Origin: Pelagibacter sp047722505 | GTDB taxonomy: Bacteria > Pseudomonadota > Alphaproteobacteria > Pelagibacterales > Pelagibacteraceae | Direction: 5' to 3' | Length of the DNA: 64,000 bases | Assembly: GCF_047722505.1 (NCBI RefSeq) | Contig: NZ_CP159814.1 | Location: forward strand, 1,302,001 to 1,366,000 | Shown: in pieces, positions 22,930-32,281 of the stretch | Position numbering within the stretch: the stretch's first letter is position 1 | Layout: each line of letters opens with the position of its first letter | Position numbers and translations under genes: made by a program | The notes under the pieces: model-generated | Databases searched by the model: none | Told to the model about the DNA's origin: nothing | Seen by the model: the letters and a program-made list of their open reading frames with translations, nothing else

Positions 22930-24420
22930 TTAATTTGTATTTAATTTAATAAACTTGTCAGCTTCAGATAAAATCATTTTCTTTCTTTCATCTTTCATTT
23001 TATCAAAAACATAAACCATCATAGATAATCTAGGGTTCTTTAAAAAAAATTTTCTATTTTTATCTATAAATCTCCAGTACAGGCCGTCCATTGTGTTGCA
23101 CCATTCTCCTTTTTTAAAATCCATCATTTTCATAAAATAACTTGATCCACAGATATATGGTTTTGTTGCAAAAATACCTCCATCACTAAATAAGCCCATT
23201 CCATAAACATTAGGAACCATCACCCAGTCAGATGAGTCCACGAACATCTCCATAAACCATTTGTAAACATAAGTTGGTTTCACCTCACAAAGGTTCATTA
23301 TATTTGATAAAATCATCAATCTTTCAATATGGTGGGACCAGCCATGATTTACGGCATTCTTAATTGCATGATCAAGCGGTGGCAAACCTGTTGTGCCCTC
23401 ATACCAAGATCTTTTCATTTTTCTATTATGTTTAAAGAAGTTTTTTGTTTCCATTTCATCAGAATAACCTTGGTAAATTCCACGCATGAACTCTCTCCAG
23501 CCAATTACCTGACGAATATAACCTTCAAGCGAGTTCATTCTAATTTTATGCTTTTTATGAAATTCTAAAATTTTTTGAATGATAATCTCAGGAGTTATCA
23601 ATCCTAAATTAATATACGGACTTAATGCACTGTGAAATAGAATATTATCTTTTTGATTAACAGCATCTTCATAGTCACCAAATAAATTTGATTTTTCTTT
23701 AATAAAAAAATCTAACAGTTTAACGACATCATTGTATTCAGTTGCTAACCAAAAATTATTTGTATTTCCAGGATGATCTTTAAATAATTTCTCAATAATT
23801 GGTTTTAATTTTTTAGTATGATTAGTTGCATTAATTTTTGGAAATTTTGGTATTGATATATCTTTTGGTAATTTATTTCTGTTATCTTCATCAAAACTCC
23901 ATTTGCCTCCAATAGGATTTCCGTCTGCTCCCATTAATATTCCAGATTTTTTACGAACCTCCTTATAAAATGTTGCCATAAAAGGTTTTTTTGATTTTGC
24001 TAAATAATTTTTAAACTCGTCTCTTGAATTTAGAAACATTGGGGTTTGAACAATATTCCAGTTAATTTTTTCTTTTTTTAAAAATTGCGAAATTTTCTTT
24101 TCAAAAAATTTATCCTCAACCTCAAAGCTTGAAATTTCAGTAATTTTTTTTTTATCAATGATAATTTTTAATTTCTTAAAATAAGTGTCTTTAAAATCTT
24201 TGTCCTCAATTTTAGAATATTCAACTTTGTATTTATTCGCCTTAAGCATATCCACATAAGACCTCATAGAAGATAGAAATAGCAGTATCTTTTGCTTATG
24301 ATGCTTTTCATAAGTACATAGTTCATAGTCTTCTGCCATGTAAAAAGAGTGGTCCTTTTTGAAGCGGTCTACGTATTTTAATGGAAATAATTGATTGCCA
24401 AGTATAAAAAACAATTTCAT
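22930..24420 (-). CDS. Cryptochrome/photolyase family protein (PhrB/CryB-related), lacking two Fe-S cysteines
   Basis: A 496-residue protein of the deoxyribodipyrimidine photolyase-related (FeS-BCP) family. The N-terminal alpha/beta domain (1-160) starts KLFFILGNQLFP. The C-terminal FAD domain has HSALSPYINLGLITPEII, EGYIRQVIGWREFMRGIY, NHGWSHHIERLMILSN, VMVPNVYGMGLFSDGG. Classical members bind 4Fe-4S through four Cys, two as CxxC. Here the CxxC is missing: that segment reads DFKKGEW, and only Cys378, Cys424 and Cys441 lie in the region. It may carry no cluster or an altered one. Family members repair (6-4) photoproducts or sense light. Confidence 0.9.
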   Translation of the reverse strand: MKLFFILGNQLFPLKYVDRFKKDHSFYMAEDYELCTYEKHHKQKILLFLSSMRSYVDMLKANKYKVEYSKIEDKDFKDTYFKKLKIIIDKKKITEISSFEVEDKFFEKKISQFLKKEKINWNIVQTPMFLNSRDEFKNYLAKSKKPFMATFYKEVRKKSGILMGADGNPIGGKWSFDEDNRNKLPKDISIPKFPKINATNHTKKLKPIIEKLFKDHPGNTNNFWLATEYNDVVKLLDFFIKEKSNLFGDYEDAVNQKDNILFHSALSPYINLGLITPEIIIQKILEFHKKHKIRMNSLEGYIRQVIGWREFMRGIYQGYSDEMETKNFFKHNRKMKRSWYEGTTGLPPLDHAIKNAVNHGWSHHIERLMILSNIMNLCEVKPTYVYKWFMEMFVDSSDWVMVPNVYGMGLFSDGGIFATKPYICGSSYFMKMMDFKKGEWCNTMDGLYWRFIDKNRKFFLKNPRLSMMVYVFDKMKDERKKMILSEADKFIKLNTN

Positions 24421-24447
24421 AGTTAAATATAACTAAATAAAAATTAT

Positions 24448-25158
24448 ATGTCAGAAAAATATCTTATTTTTGGTGCGACAGGTTCTGTGGGCTCTAGCTT
24501 AGCTGAACAATTAAAAAATTCAGGTAATGATATTCATCTAGTTGCAAGGAATGAAAGTGAAGTTAAAACAATCGCAGAAAAATTGGGATGTTCCCATACG
24601 GTTGCTGATGTTTTAGAAGATGGGTTTATAGAAAAAGTAAAATCAGATATTAATGAAATCAAAGGAGTCGCTTACTGTGTAGGATCTATTGATTTAAAAC
24701 CATTAAGAATGGTTACTGAAGCAGATATGAATAAATGTATGAAACTAAACCTTTATTCAGCCATTGAGGCTATAAAAGGATTTCAGGAAAGTTTAAAAAA
24801 GAACAAAGGCTCAGTAGTTTTATTTTCAACTGTTGCCGCTCAAAGAGGTTTTACCAATCACACAATTATTGCTTCTGCTAAAGCTGCTGTTGAAGGATTA
24901 ACTGTTACACTAGCCGCAGAGTTTGCTCCACATATTAGGGTAAATTGTATTGCACCAAGTTTATCAAAATCTAAAATTGCAGAGCCAATGCTAAAAAATC
25001 CTGCAATTGCAGAAGGAATTGCTAAAGCTCATCCTCTTAAAAGATTGGGTGAAGGAAAAGATTCTGCAGCGCTTGCTAAATTTTTAATTACTGAAGAAAG
25101 TTCTTGGATTACTGGACAGATAATAGCTGTTGATGGTGGTAGATCAAAACTTTCTTAA
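24448..25158 (+). CDS. SDR family oxidoreductase without the catalytic tyrosine
   Basis: A 236-residue short-chain dehydrogenase fold. The NAD(P) motif GATGSVGSSLAEQL (9-22), Asn101 and Ser127 are present, and Lys145 fits the catalytic lysine in SAKAAVEG. The Tyr four residues before that Lys, the general acid of classical SDRs, is Ile141 here. C-terminal VNCIAPSLSKSKIAEPML and WITGQIIAVDGG are normal. The family is clear, but activity as an ordinary dehydrogenase is doubtful; a related subgroup with this change exists as far as I recall. The next gene starts one base after its stop. Confidence 0.88.
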   Translation: MSEKYLIFGATGSVGSSLAEQLKNSGNDIHLVARNESEVKTIAEKLGCSHTVADVLEDGFIEKVKSDINEIKGVAYCVGSIDLKPLRMVTEADMNKCMKLNLYSAIEAIKGFQESLKKNKGSVVLFSTVAAQRGFTNHTIIASAKAAVEGLTVTLAAEFAPHIRVNCIAPSLSKSKIAEPMLKNPAIAEGIAKAHPLKRLGEGKDSAALAKFLITEESSWITGQIIAVDGGRSKLS

Positions 25159-25159
25159 A

Positions 25160-26224
25160 GTGAAAAAATATTTTTTATTAATTATCTTTTTTCTTTTATT
25201 CACTTCAAAAAGCTATTCCAATAATTATACATTCACTAAAATAATAGAGCTAAATGAACCTTGGGGATCATCATTTATTAACAATGATGAAATCATTATT
25301 ACTGAAAAAAGTGGAAAAATTAAAATTGTTAACGTTGTTTCGAAAGAAGTTATAGAGATTAAACATAATCTTAATTTTTTAGAAGTCGGCCAAGGTGGAT
25401 TATTAGATATTATTTACCAAGATAATACTCTGTGGATTTCTTATTCAGAAGATAGGGGAAATTCAAAAACAAGCACATCAATTGCAAAAGCACAATTAAA
25501 CAAACAAGAATTAAATTTTAAAAATATTTTTCAAGCAAACCCTCCTATAGATTCTGGTTATCATTTTGGTTCAAGATTAGCGATTAAGGATGATTATATT
25601 TATGCGTCAGCTGGTGAAAGAGGCCAAGGTATGATTGCTCAAGATCCCACAAAGCATCCTGGTAGTATTATTAGAATTCATACTGATGGCAGTATTCCAA
25701 AAGATAATCCAAAATTTGAAGGTAGGAAAAACTGGTTACCTGAAATTTATCAAATAGGTGTTCGTAATCCACAAGGTTTAATACTCTCTGATTATGATGG
25801 AAAAATATATTTAAGTAATCATGGAGCAAGAGGTGGCGATTGGTTTGGAGAGGCCAAGAAAGGAGAAAATTATGGATGGAAAATTTTAGGCTGGGGAGGA
25901 AAAAATTACTCAGGGATAAAGATAGGTCCTAAATGGAAGCCAGGTTTTACTAAAGCAATTCAATATTGGATACCTTCCATAGCTACTAGTGCTATTACAA
26001 TTTACAAAGGAAATGAGTTTAAAGAATGGAATGGGCATGCACTAGTTACTTCTTTAAAAGATAAATCTTTAAGAAAATTAATATTTAATGATCTAACTAA
26101 TGTTAAGGAAGATCTTATATTTAAAAATAATGTTGGAAGAATAAGGGATATTCAAGTTCATCCATCTAATGGTAAAATATTTTTCTTAAGTGAAAATGCT
26201 TTATGGTTAATGGAAAAAAAATAA
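25160..26224 (+). CDS. PQQ-dependent soluble aldose sugar dehydrogenase (YliI / glucose dehydrogenase family), secreted
   Basis: A 354-residue protein from the GTG at 25160, chosen because a clean signal peptide (KKYFLLIIFFLLFTSKSYS) begins there; an upstream in-frame start would add ten residues overlapping the SDR. The beta-propeller signs are LNEPWGSSFI, YHFGSRLAI, HPGSIIRIHTDGSIPKDNP, GVRNPQGLILS and HGARGGDWFG. The family oxidises aldoses in the periplasm with PQQ. No pqq synthesis genes are in the window, so the cofactor source is unknown. Confidence 0.9.
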   Translation: MKKYFLLIIFFLLFTSKSYSNNYTFTKIIELNEPWGSSFINNDEIIITEKSGKIKIVNVVSKEVIEIKHNLNFLEVGQGGLLDIIYQDNTLWISYSEDRGNSKTSTSIAKAQLNKQELNFKNIFQANPPIDSGYHFGSRLAIKDDYIYASAGERGQGMIAQDPTKHPGSIIRIHTDGSIPKDNPKFEGRKNWLPEIYQIGVRNPQGLILSDYDGKIYLSNHGARGGDWFGEAKKGENYGWKILGWGGKNYSGIKIGPKWKPGFTKAIQYWIPSIATSAITIYKGNEFKEWNGHALVTSLKDKSLRKLIFNDLTNVKEDLIFKNNVGRIRDIQVHPSNGKIFFLSENALWLMEKK

Positions 26225-26226
26225 TC

Positions 26227-27279
26227 TTAATCTGCTAGGATATTTTTTAAAGAGTTTATCTCTCCAATTTTAAAGATAATAGCATCCTCTTTTTTAAAAC
26301 CATATTTTTCTGCACTAGCTTTAAATCGTACAGGTGGTTCCATGATTGGTTCCAAAGATAAAACAAAAGTTCCCCAGTGTGTTCCCATAACCTTTTTACT
26401 TCTTAAATCTTTAGCCACATTTAAAGCTTCTTCTGGCGTTGTGTGATAAATCGATTTATCAAACATAGGCTTAAAGTCATAAGCTCCAATATTAATCATT
26501 GTTAAATCAATTGGACCATATTTTTCACCTAATTCTTTATAAATATTTCCGTAACCAGTATCACAAGCAAATAAGATTTTTTTACCCTTATATTCAATTA
26601 AGAAATTACCCCAGAGTGTTTTGTTCATATCTGTTAGACTTCTTTTAGACCAATGAACAGCTGGGAGTAACGTTACTTTTAAATCCTCGTTAACTTTAAT
26701 TTCTTCGTACCAATCCATTTCGTTTACATCTTTAAATTTGTTTTTTGTAAAGTATTTTCCAAGATTTAGAGGTGCTAAAATTTTCGTATTTTTAAACGGG
26801 TACTTTCTAATGGTTCCCATATCTTGATGATCATAATGATTATGTGTTAATAATAATAAATCTGTTTTTGGAATTTCATTTAAATTTAAGGCAGGCTCAG
26901 TAAATCTATCTGGGCCAAAAATTAAAGGCCCTGCATTTTTAGAAAATACTGGATCTGTTATAATCGTTGTATCTCCTAACTTAATTAAGTATGTAGCATG
27001 TCCAATCCAAGCAATATAATCTTCATTTTTATACTTTTCTAAATCAGATAAAACTTTCTCTTTAGCTACGACATGTCCTTTTGGAACAGTCATGTCTATT
27101 TTTTTTTTCAATTTAATGAATTGTGTGTATGAAAACTTGGCTTGGCTATTTCTAACTGGCGATCCTTCTGGATTTCTAAAAGTTCCATCTGGTAAATGAT
27201 GATAAGGTTTTTTTTCTATAGCCATTATTGAAGAGTTATAAATAATAATTGAGAATAAGAAAATTAAAAATCTTACCAT
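26227..27279 (-). CDS. Metallo-beta-lactamase-fold hydrolase (NAPE-PLD / UlaG-like), secreted
   Basis: A 350-residue protein with an N-terminal signal peptide (1-20, ending SIMA). The metal motif is THNHYDHQD (HxHxDH), with further ligands HW in LLPAVHWSKRS, the Asp in FACDTGYG and the His of GTHWGTF. The WIGHATYLIKL and TDPVFS strands are as in NAPE-phospholipase D and UlaG-like proteins. The substrate could be a phospholipid or a lactone. It converges on the sugar dehydrogenase gene. Confidence 0.9.
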   Translation of the reverse strand: MVRFLIFLFSIIIYNSSIMAIEKKPYHHLPDGTFRNPEGSPVRNSQAKFSYTQFIKLKKKIDMTVPKGHVVAKEKVLSDLEKYKNEDYIAWIGHATYLIKLGDTTIITDPVFSKNAGPLIFGPDRFTEPALNLNEIPKTDLLLLTHNHYDHQDMGTIRKYPFKNTKILAPLNLGKYFTKNKFKDVNEMDWYEEIKVNEDLKVTLLPAVHWSKRSLTDMNKTLWGNFLIEYKGKKILFACDTGYGNIYKELGEKYGPIDLTMINIGAYDFKPMFDKSIYHTTPEEALNVAKDLRSKKVMGTHWGTFVLSLEPIMEPPVRFKASAEKYGFKKEDAIIFKIGEINSLKNILAD

Positions 27280-27294
27280 TTATATTGATAATTT

Positions 27295-28140
27295 TTATTT
27301 TTGAGATCTTTTAAAACACTCAATAGTATTTTTTAACAAACAGGCAATAGTCATTGGCCCTACTCCGCCTGGAACAGGTGTTAAAGCTCTTACAACTTTT
27401 GACACTTCTTCAAAAGCAACATCTCCAACTATACCATTTTCAGTTTTATTTATTCCAACATCAATTACGATTGCATCTTTTTTAACCCAGTCAGCTTTTA
27501 CAAGTTCTGGGATACCAACTGCCGCAACAATAATATCTGCTTCTAAGCATTCTGCTTTTAAATCTTTAGTTTTTGAATGAGTTATCGTAACCGTACAATT
27601 TTCTTTTAAAAGTAATTGTGTCATTGGCTTACCATTTAGATTTGATCTACCAATCATAACTGCTTTTTTTCCACTCAAGTTTGGTTCAATTTTTTTAATC
27701 ATTAGATAACACCCTAAAGGAGTGCAAGGCACTGAACTTTCATATCCTGATGAAAGATTACCAACGTTCATTGGGTGAAACCCATCAACATCTTTACCTG
27801 GCAAAATAGTTTCGATGACTTTTTGCTTATCAATGTGTTTTGGTAATGGTAATTGAACTAAAATTCCCGAGATACTTTCATCTTTATTAAGTTCTTCAAT
27901 TTTATCTAATACTGTTTTTTCTTCCACAGCTTCTGGGTATCTAATTACTTCAGATTTTAACCCCACTTCATTCGCAGCTTTTTCTTTCATTCGAACATAA
28001 ATTTGACTAGGAGCCATATCCCCAATTAAAATAACCGTAAGTCCAGGAATTTTGTTATGTTTAGCTTTTAGCCCTACAACCTCTTGTCTTAGTTCTTCTC
28101 TAAGTTCAGCTGCCATTTTTTTTCCATCTATTAAAATCAT
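27295..28140 (-). CDS. folD: Bifunctional methylene-THF dehydrogenase / methenyl-THF cyclohydrolase
   Basis: A 281-residue protein from the ATG at 28140, where the expected MILIDGKKMAAEL begins; an upstream in-frame extension overlaps yggT and looks spurious. Family motifs: QIYVRMKEKAANEVGL (with the catalytic YxxxK, Tyr and Lys), QLPLPKHID, GKDVDGFHP, GRSNLNGKPM, PVPGGVGPMTIACL. It makes 10-formyl-THF for purine synthesis, linking to purH in this window. Normal length. Confidence 0.95.
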   Translation of the reverse strand: MILIDGKKMAAELREELRQEVVGLKAKHNKIPGLTVILIGDMAPSQIYVRMKEKAANEVGLKSEVIRYPEAVEEKTVLDKIEELNKDESISGILVQLPLPKHIDKQKVIETILPGKDVDGFHPMNVGNLSSGYESSVPCTPLGCYLMIKKIEPNLSGKKAVMIGRSNLNGKPMTQLLLKENCTVTITHSKTKDLKAECLEADIIVAAVGIPELVKADWVKKDAIVIDVGINKTENGIVGDVAFEEVSKVVRALTPVPGGVGPMTIACLLKNTIECFKRSQK

Positions 28141-28148
28141 GTATCTAC

Positions 28149-28439
28149 CTAAAAAATCATTGGTGCAATGTACAACTTCATACACATTTCTATAAACCAA
28201 ATCAATAACAGTAATATAACCGGAGAAATATCTACTGATCCTAAATTGGGTAAAAAACTTCTTATTTTATTAAGTGCAGGGTTTGTTAATCGATAAGTTA
28301 CTTCTAAAATAGAATAAACAAATCTGTTTTGAGTATTCAAGATATTAAATGCAACAAGCCAGCTAATAACTACGTTAGCTAAAACGACATATGAATAAAG
28401 TTTTAATATTTGAAGTGCTAAGTAAAAAACAGCTATCAT
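28149..28439 (-). CDS. YggT family membrane protein
   Basis: A 96-residue protein with two membrane helices. YggT pattern: VVLANVVISWLVAFN, then YRLTNPALNKIRSFLPNLGSVDISPVILLLLIWF. Family members are linked to osmotic shock tolerance or to membrane/division proteins. It overlaps mscS by 4 bases and precedes folD by 8 bases, so the three form a unit. Confidence 0.88.
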   Translation of the reverse strand: MIAVFYLALQILKLYSYVVLANVVISWLVAFNILNTQNRFVYSILEVTYRLTNPALNKIRSFLPNLGSVDISPVILLLLIWFIEMCMKLYIAPMIF

Positions 28440-29521
28440 TTTTTCTCAATATAAATTGACTGACTTGGGAAAGCAAAAGCTGCTTTGTTTCCCTCAACAA
28501 TTTGTTTTATTTCAATTGCAAGTTTTTCTTTAACTTCCAACCAAGTTGAAAAACTATTAGAAGTAGTAAAACATCTAACCCTCATATCAATCGAACTATC
28601 TGAAAATTTTTCAACTCTAACTGCAACTCCTACAGCTTTGTCAAAATCATTATTTTTATTAATGTGATCTTCAATTTCATTTCTAATTTTTTTTAGTTGT
28701 TCAACAGTAGTGTCGTATTGAAGTGTTATTGCCCAATCTATTCTCCAGTTAGTTGTCTCACTAATATTGATAACTGCATTTTCAGCAAATTGAAAATTAG
28801 GAATTATAGCTAAAGATTTATCAAACTTTCTTAAAACTGTTGATCTAAAACCAATTTTCTCGACAATACCTTCAATAATACCTTCGACTAAAATCCAATC
28901 TCCTATCTTAAACCTTTTTTCTACTAAAACTAAAATCCCTGAAATTAAATTTTTGAATAAGTCTTGTGCACCTAAAGCAACAGCAACACCAAATAAACCC
29001 AGTCCTGCAATAATTGGTCCAATTTTTATTCCCCAAAGTTCAAGAACAGCTGCTAGCCCTAAAATAAAAATTAAAATCTTTAAGGATTTTATAATCCAGC
29101 CCACTAACTCACGGGTTAACATTTTATCTAGCCCACTTAAAATATAGGAAATTGGCTCAATAATTTGATGGATAACCCAGAATATTAAAATTGTGATTAA
29201 TGTCCGATTAATTGTATCAACTATAGCTCTGCCATCATCTGCAAAAGACATATAATAACTTGCAATAAAGAAACCTAGAACAATTGGTAAAAATCTAGCT
29301 GGTCCTTCCATTGCATGGACGAAGGTGTCATCTAATTTATTTGTAGTTCTTTTTGAAATTGCTTCTAATCTTTTAATAATAACTTTACTTATTATTCCTC
29401 TAAAAATTAAAAAAATAAAAAATATTCCAATACCAATTAGTATTTGAAAAATATCAACTCCACGAATTCCTTTAGACCAAACAGAAATAAACAGGTCACT
29501 AAAATTACTAAATATGTCCAT
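28436..29521 (-). CDS. Mechanosensitive channel, MscS family
   Basis: A 361-residue protein. Several N-terminal membrane helices lead into the pore helix and beta domain: GLGLFGVAVALGAQDLFKNLISGILVLVEKRFKIGDWI. The C-terminal domain has TTNWRIDWAITLQYDTTVEQL and a terminal FPSQSIYIEKK. It protects against osmotic down-shock. It overlaps yggT by 4 bases and follows hemD by 2 bases. Confidence 0.93.
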   Translation of the reverse strand: MDIFSNFSDLFISVWSKGIRGVDIFQILIGIGIFFIFLIFRGIISKVIIKRLEAISKRTTNKLDDTFVHAMEGPARFLPIVLGFFIASYYMSFADDGRAIVDTINRTLITILIFWVIHQIIEPISYILSGLDKMLTRELVGWIIKSLKILIFILGLAAVLELWGIKIGPIIAGLGLFGVAVALGAQDLFKNLISGILVLVEKRFKIGDWILVEGIIEGIVEKIGFRSTVLRKFDKSLAIIPNFQFAENAVINISETTNWRIDWAITLQYDTTVEQLKKIRNEIEDHINKNNDFDKAVGVAVRVEKFSDSSIDMRVRCFTTSNSFSTWLEVKEKLAIEIKQIVEGNKAAFAFPSQSIYIEKK

Positions 29522-29523
29522 AA

Positions 29524-30222
29524 TTAAATTTTATATAGCAAAAATTCTTCTTCTCCAGGGTTAAAAAGAAAAATTTTTTTCCATTTAATTTCATTAAGAA
29601 TTGAAGAGGTTTTTTCTCCTATGCACATCAAATTAGTATTCATCCATAGGGTTTCTAGCTGATAATTTTTAATTACTTTTAAAAAATTAATCGCACTATT
29701 TTGTGAATAAATGTAAGTGATTTCAGGCATTTTCAATTTCAGTTTTTCGATAAATCCTTCATCATATTTTTCGATCGCGTTAGCTCTATAATTAATTAAT
29801 CGTTCTATTGTGTACCCACTCGAAATAAGTTCCTTATTTAAATCGCTAGAGATTATTTCTCCACTTATATAAATTAACTTTCCTTCAGAAGGATTGAAGT
29901 TTTGTAAAATTAATTCCTTAAGATTATTAACATTTCCCTCAGCTGCAAAAACATTTTGGAAACCAACACTTCTAGCTTTTTTTTCTGTAGCATCACCTAC
30001 GCAAAAGCATTTTAATCTTTTATCAATGCTCTTTATATCCAAAAATTTAATGGCATTAGAGCTTGTAAAAATAATTCCTTTAAACTCAGAATAGTTAGGA
30101 GCTTCATATTTTAAACCTTCAATATTAATTAAAGGTAAATGAGATATTTCGTGACCTAATGATTGAAATTTTAATATCATTTCATGACAATCTTCTAGGG
30201 GTCGTGTGAATAAAATATGCAT
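29524..30222 (-). CDS. hemD: Uroporphyrinogen-III synthase
   Basis: A 232-residue protein with the weakly conserved HemD fold: start MHILFTRPL, GIIFTSSNAIKFL, FCVGDATEKKARSVGFQNV, LIYISGEIISSDL, ITYIYSQNSAINFLKVI and LMCIGEKTSSIL. It cyclises hydroxymethylbilane to uroporphyrinogen III. The gene directly follows hemC by one base, the usual pairing, which supports the call in spite of low sequence conservation. Confidence 0.9.
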   Translation of the reverse strand: MHILFTRPLEDCHEMILKFQSLGHEISHLPLINIEGLKYEAPNYSEFKGIIFTSSNAIKFLDIKSIDKRLKCFCVGDATEKKARSVGFQNVFAAEGNVNNLKELILQNFNPSEGKLIYISGEIISSDLNKELISSGYTIERLINYRANAIEKYDEGFIEKLKLKMPEITYIYSQNSAINFLKVIKNYQLETLWMNTNLMCIGEKTSSILNEIKWKKIFLFNPGEEEFLLYKI

Positions 30223-30223
30223 A

Positions 30224-31147
30224 TTATTTTTTGTAAGAATTATTAGACATCTTTTTTAGAGTTTTTCCCATCTCTATTCCCAATTCTTCTGCTTTGATTA
30301 TATTTTCAGATGATTTTAAATGAAATCTTTTACTACCATCTAACGAAAAGAGCTCTACTTCAAGATTGATTTTACTACCCTCAATGTTTGCAAATGCTCC
30401 TACTGCTGTTTCACAGTCTCCTTCTAAAACCTTTAAAATATTTCTTTCAGCTTTTACTGCATTATGTGTTGATTGATGATCAACTTGTTTTAATAACTCA
30501 ATTAAGTCTTCATCACTATTTCTACATTGCAAAGCAATAACTCCTTGTCCTGCACAAGGTATAATTTCTGAAGTAGAAAAAGTTTGAGAGATATTTTGAT
30601 TTAATCCTAAAGAATCAATTCCAGCATATGATAAGATAATTGCATCATATAAATTTTCGTTAAGCTTTCTTATTCTTGTATCAACATTTCCTCTAATTAA
30701 TTTACAATCAAGGTCATCTCTTATCTTTTTAATCTGAAATTCTCTTCTAAATGAGGATGTTCCAATAATTGAATTTGGAGCTAAATCTTTTAGATGTTTA
30801 TTATCTTTGCTAATTAAAATTTCCCTTGGATCATTTCTTTCTAAAAAACAATCTGTTAACAGTCCTTTAGTTTCTTCTGACGGCATATCTTTTAACGCAT
30901 GCACAGCTATATCAATTTTTTTTTCTAATAATTCAACCTCTATAGTTTTTGAGAAAAGTCCCTTGCCACCTACTTCAGATAGCCTTTTATCCTGAACTTG
31001 ATCACCCTTAGTTGCAATTTCTTTGATGATTACTTCTTCAATTCCAAAATCTTTTGAACGCTTGAGAATTTCTTCTCTAGCCTTTTCAGCATAGATTAGT
31101 GCTAATTTGCTTCCTCTAGAGCCTATAATAATTTTTTTATTTTTCAT
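30224..31147 (-). CDS. hemC: Hydroxymethylbilane synthase (porphobilinogen deaminase)
   Basis: A 307-residue protein with IGSRGSKLALIYAE at the N-terminus, GGKGLFSKTIEVELL, VHALKDMPSE, LIRGNVDTRIRKL and EGDCETAVGAF, in which the Cys should carry the dipyrromethane cofactor. It makes the linear tetrapyrrole used by HemD. It is divergent from tsaD across a 60-base spacer, which must hold both promoters. Confidence 0.96.
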   Translation of the reverse strand: MKNKKIIIGSRGSKLALIYAEKAREEILKRSKDFGIEEVIIKEIATKGDQVQDKRLSEVGGKGLFSKTIEVELLEKKIDIAVHALKDMPSEETKGLLTDCFLERNDPREILISKDNKHLKDLAPNSIIGTSSFRREFQIKKIRDDLDCKLIRGNVDTRIRKLNENLYDAIILSYAGIDSLGLNQNISQTFSTSEIIPCAGQGVIALQCRNSDEDLIELLKQVDHQSTHNAVKAERNILKVLEGDCETAVGAFANIEGSKINLEVELFSLDGSKRFHLKSSENIIKAEELGIEMGKTLKKMSNNSYKK

Positions 31148-31207
31148 TTAATTGCTTTATACTTCATACTTATATTGAGAATGTATTGTTAATAAAAAAC
31201 TAATTTA

Positions 31208-32281
31208 ATGAATAAAAAACCCATAATTTTAGGAATTGAAACAAGCTGTGATGAAACAGCTGCCTCTATCATAACTGAAAATGAGCAAGGTATGCCAACA
31301 ATATTATCAAGTATTGTTTCTAGTCAGGTAGATGTTCATAAAGAATTTGGCGGCGTTGTGCCTGAACTTGCTGCAAGATCCCATATAGAAAAAATAGACT
31401 TAATCACAAAAAAAGCACTTGAAGAAAGTGGAGTAAAAATGAAAGATCTAGATGCAATAGCAGCAACGGCAGGACCTGGTCTTATGGTTTGTCTGTCTGT
31501 TGGTTTAAGTTTTGGAAAAGCAATGGCTTCTTCACTAAACAAACCTTTTATAGCTGTTAATCATTTAGAAGGACATGCATTAAGCCCAAAACTAAATTCT
31601 GAATTAAGTTATCCTTATTTATTACTTTTAATCTCTGGAGGTCATACTCAATTTTTAAGTGTGCAAGGTTTAGGAAATTATAAAAGATTAGGGACAACTA
31701 TTGATGATGCTGTTGGTGAAGCATTTGATAAAACGGCAAAACTATTAGGAATAGAGTTTCCTGGTGGGCCACAAATTGAGGTATATGCAAAAAAAGGTGA
31801 TCCCAATAAATATGAGCTACCAAAACCAATTTTTCATAAAGGAGGATGTAATTTATCATTTGCGGGTTTAAAAACTGCTGTGTTAAAAATATCTAAACAG
31901 ATTAAAACTGATCAAGAAAAATATGATCTTGCAGCATCTTTTCAAAAAACAGTTGAAGAAATACTATATAAAAAAAGTAAAATAGCTTTTGAAGAATTTA
32001 AAAAAATGAACACAACAAGTAAAAATAAATTTGTAGTTGCAGGTGGTGTTGCTGCAAATAAAAGAATTAGAGAAGTTCTAACTAATCTTTCTAAAGAAGA
32101 AGATTTTGAAGCAATATTTCCACCTATTAATTTGTGTGGAGATAATGCTGCAATGATTGCAATGGTTGGATTGGAAAAATTTAAACTAAAACAGTTTAGT
32201 AAATTAGATAGTCCTGTAAAACCTAGATGGCCCCTAGATGCAGATGCTGCTTTTTTAAAGGGCGCTGGAGTAAGGTTATAA
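31208..32281 (+). CDS. tsaD: tRNA N6-threonylcarbamoyladenosine transferase TsaD
   Basis: A 357-residue ASKHA-fold protein. It starts LGIETSCDETAASI; the metal motif is HLEGH (HxxxH), followed by LLLISGGHTQF, GEAFDKTAKLLG and NLSFAGLKTAV. It transfers the threonylcarbamoyl group to A37 of ANN-decoding tRNAs. It overlaps the EVE gene by one base (TAATG). Essential in most bacteria. Confidence 0.97.
   Translation: MNKKPIILGIETSCDETAASIITENEQGMPTILSSIVSSQVDVHKEFGGVVPELAARSHIEKIDLITKKALEESGVKMKDLDAIAATAGPGLMVCLSVGLSFGKAMASSLNKPFIAVNHLEGHALSPKLNSELSYPYLLLLISGGHTQFLSVQGLGNYKRLGTTIDDAVGEAFDKTAKLLGIEFPGGPQIEVYAKKGDPNKYELPKPIFHKGGCNLSFAGLKTAVLKISKQIKTDQEKYDLAASFQKTVEEILYKKSKIAFEEFKKMNTTSKNKFVVAGGVAANKRIREVLTNLSKEEDFEAIFPPINLCGDNAAMIAMVGLEKFKLKQFSKLDSPVKPRWPLDADAAFLKGAGVRL

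Noticed and set aside
28141..28200. Extended start of folD
   Set aside because: The conserved MILIDGKK start is at 28140; the extension runs into yggT and resembles nothing.
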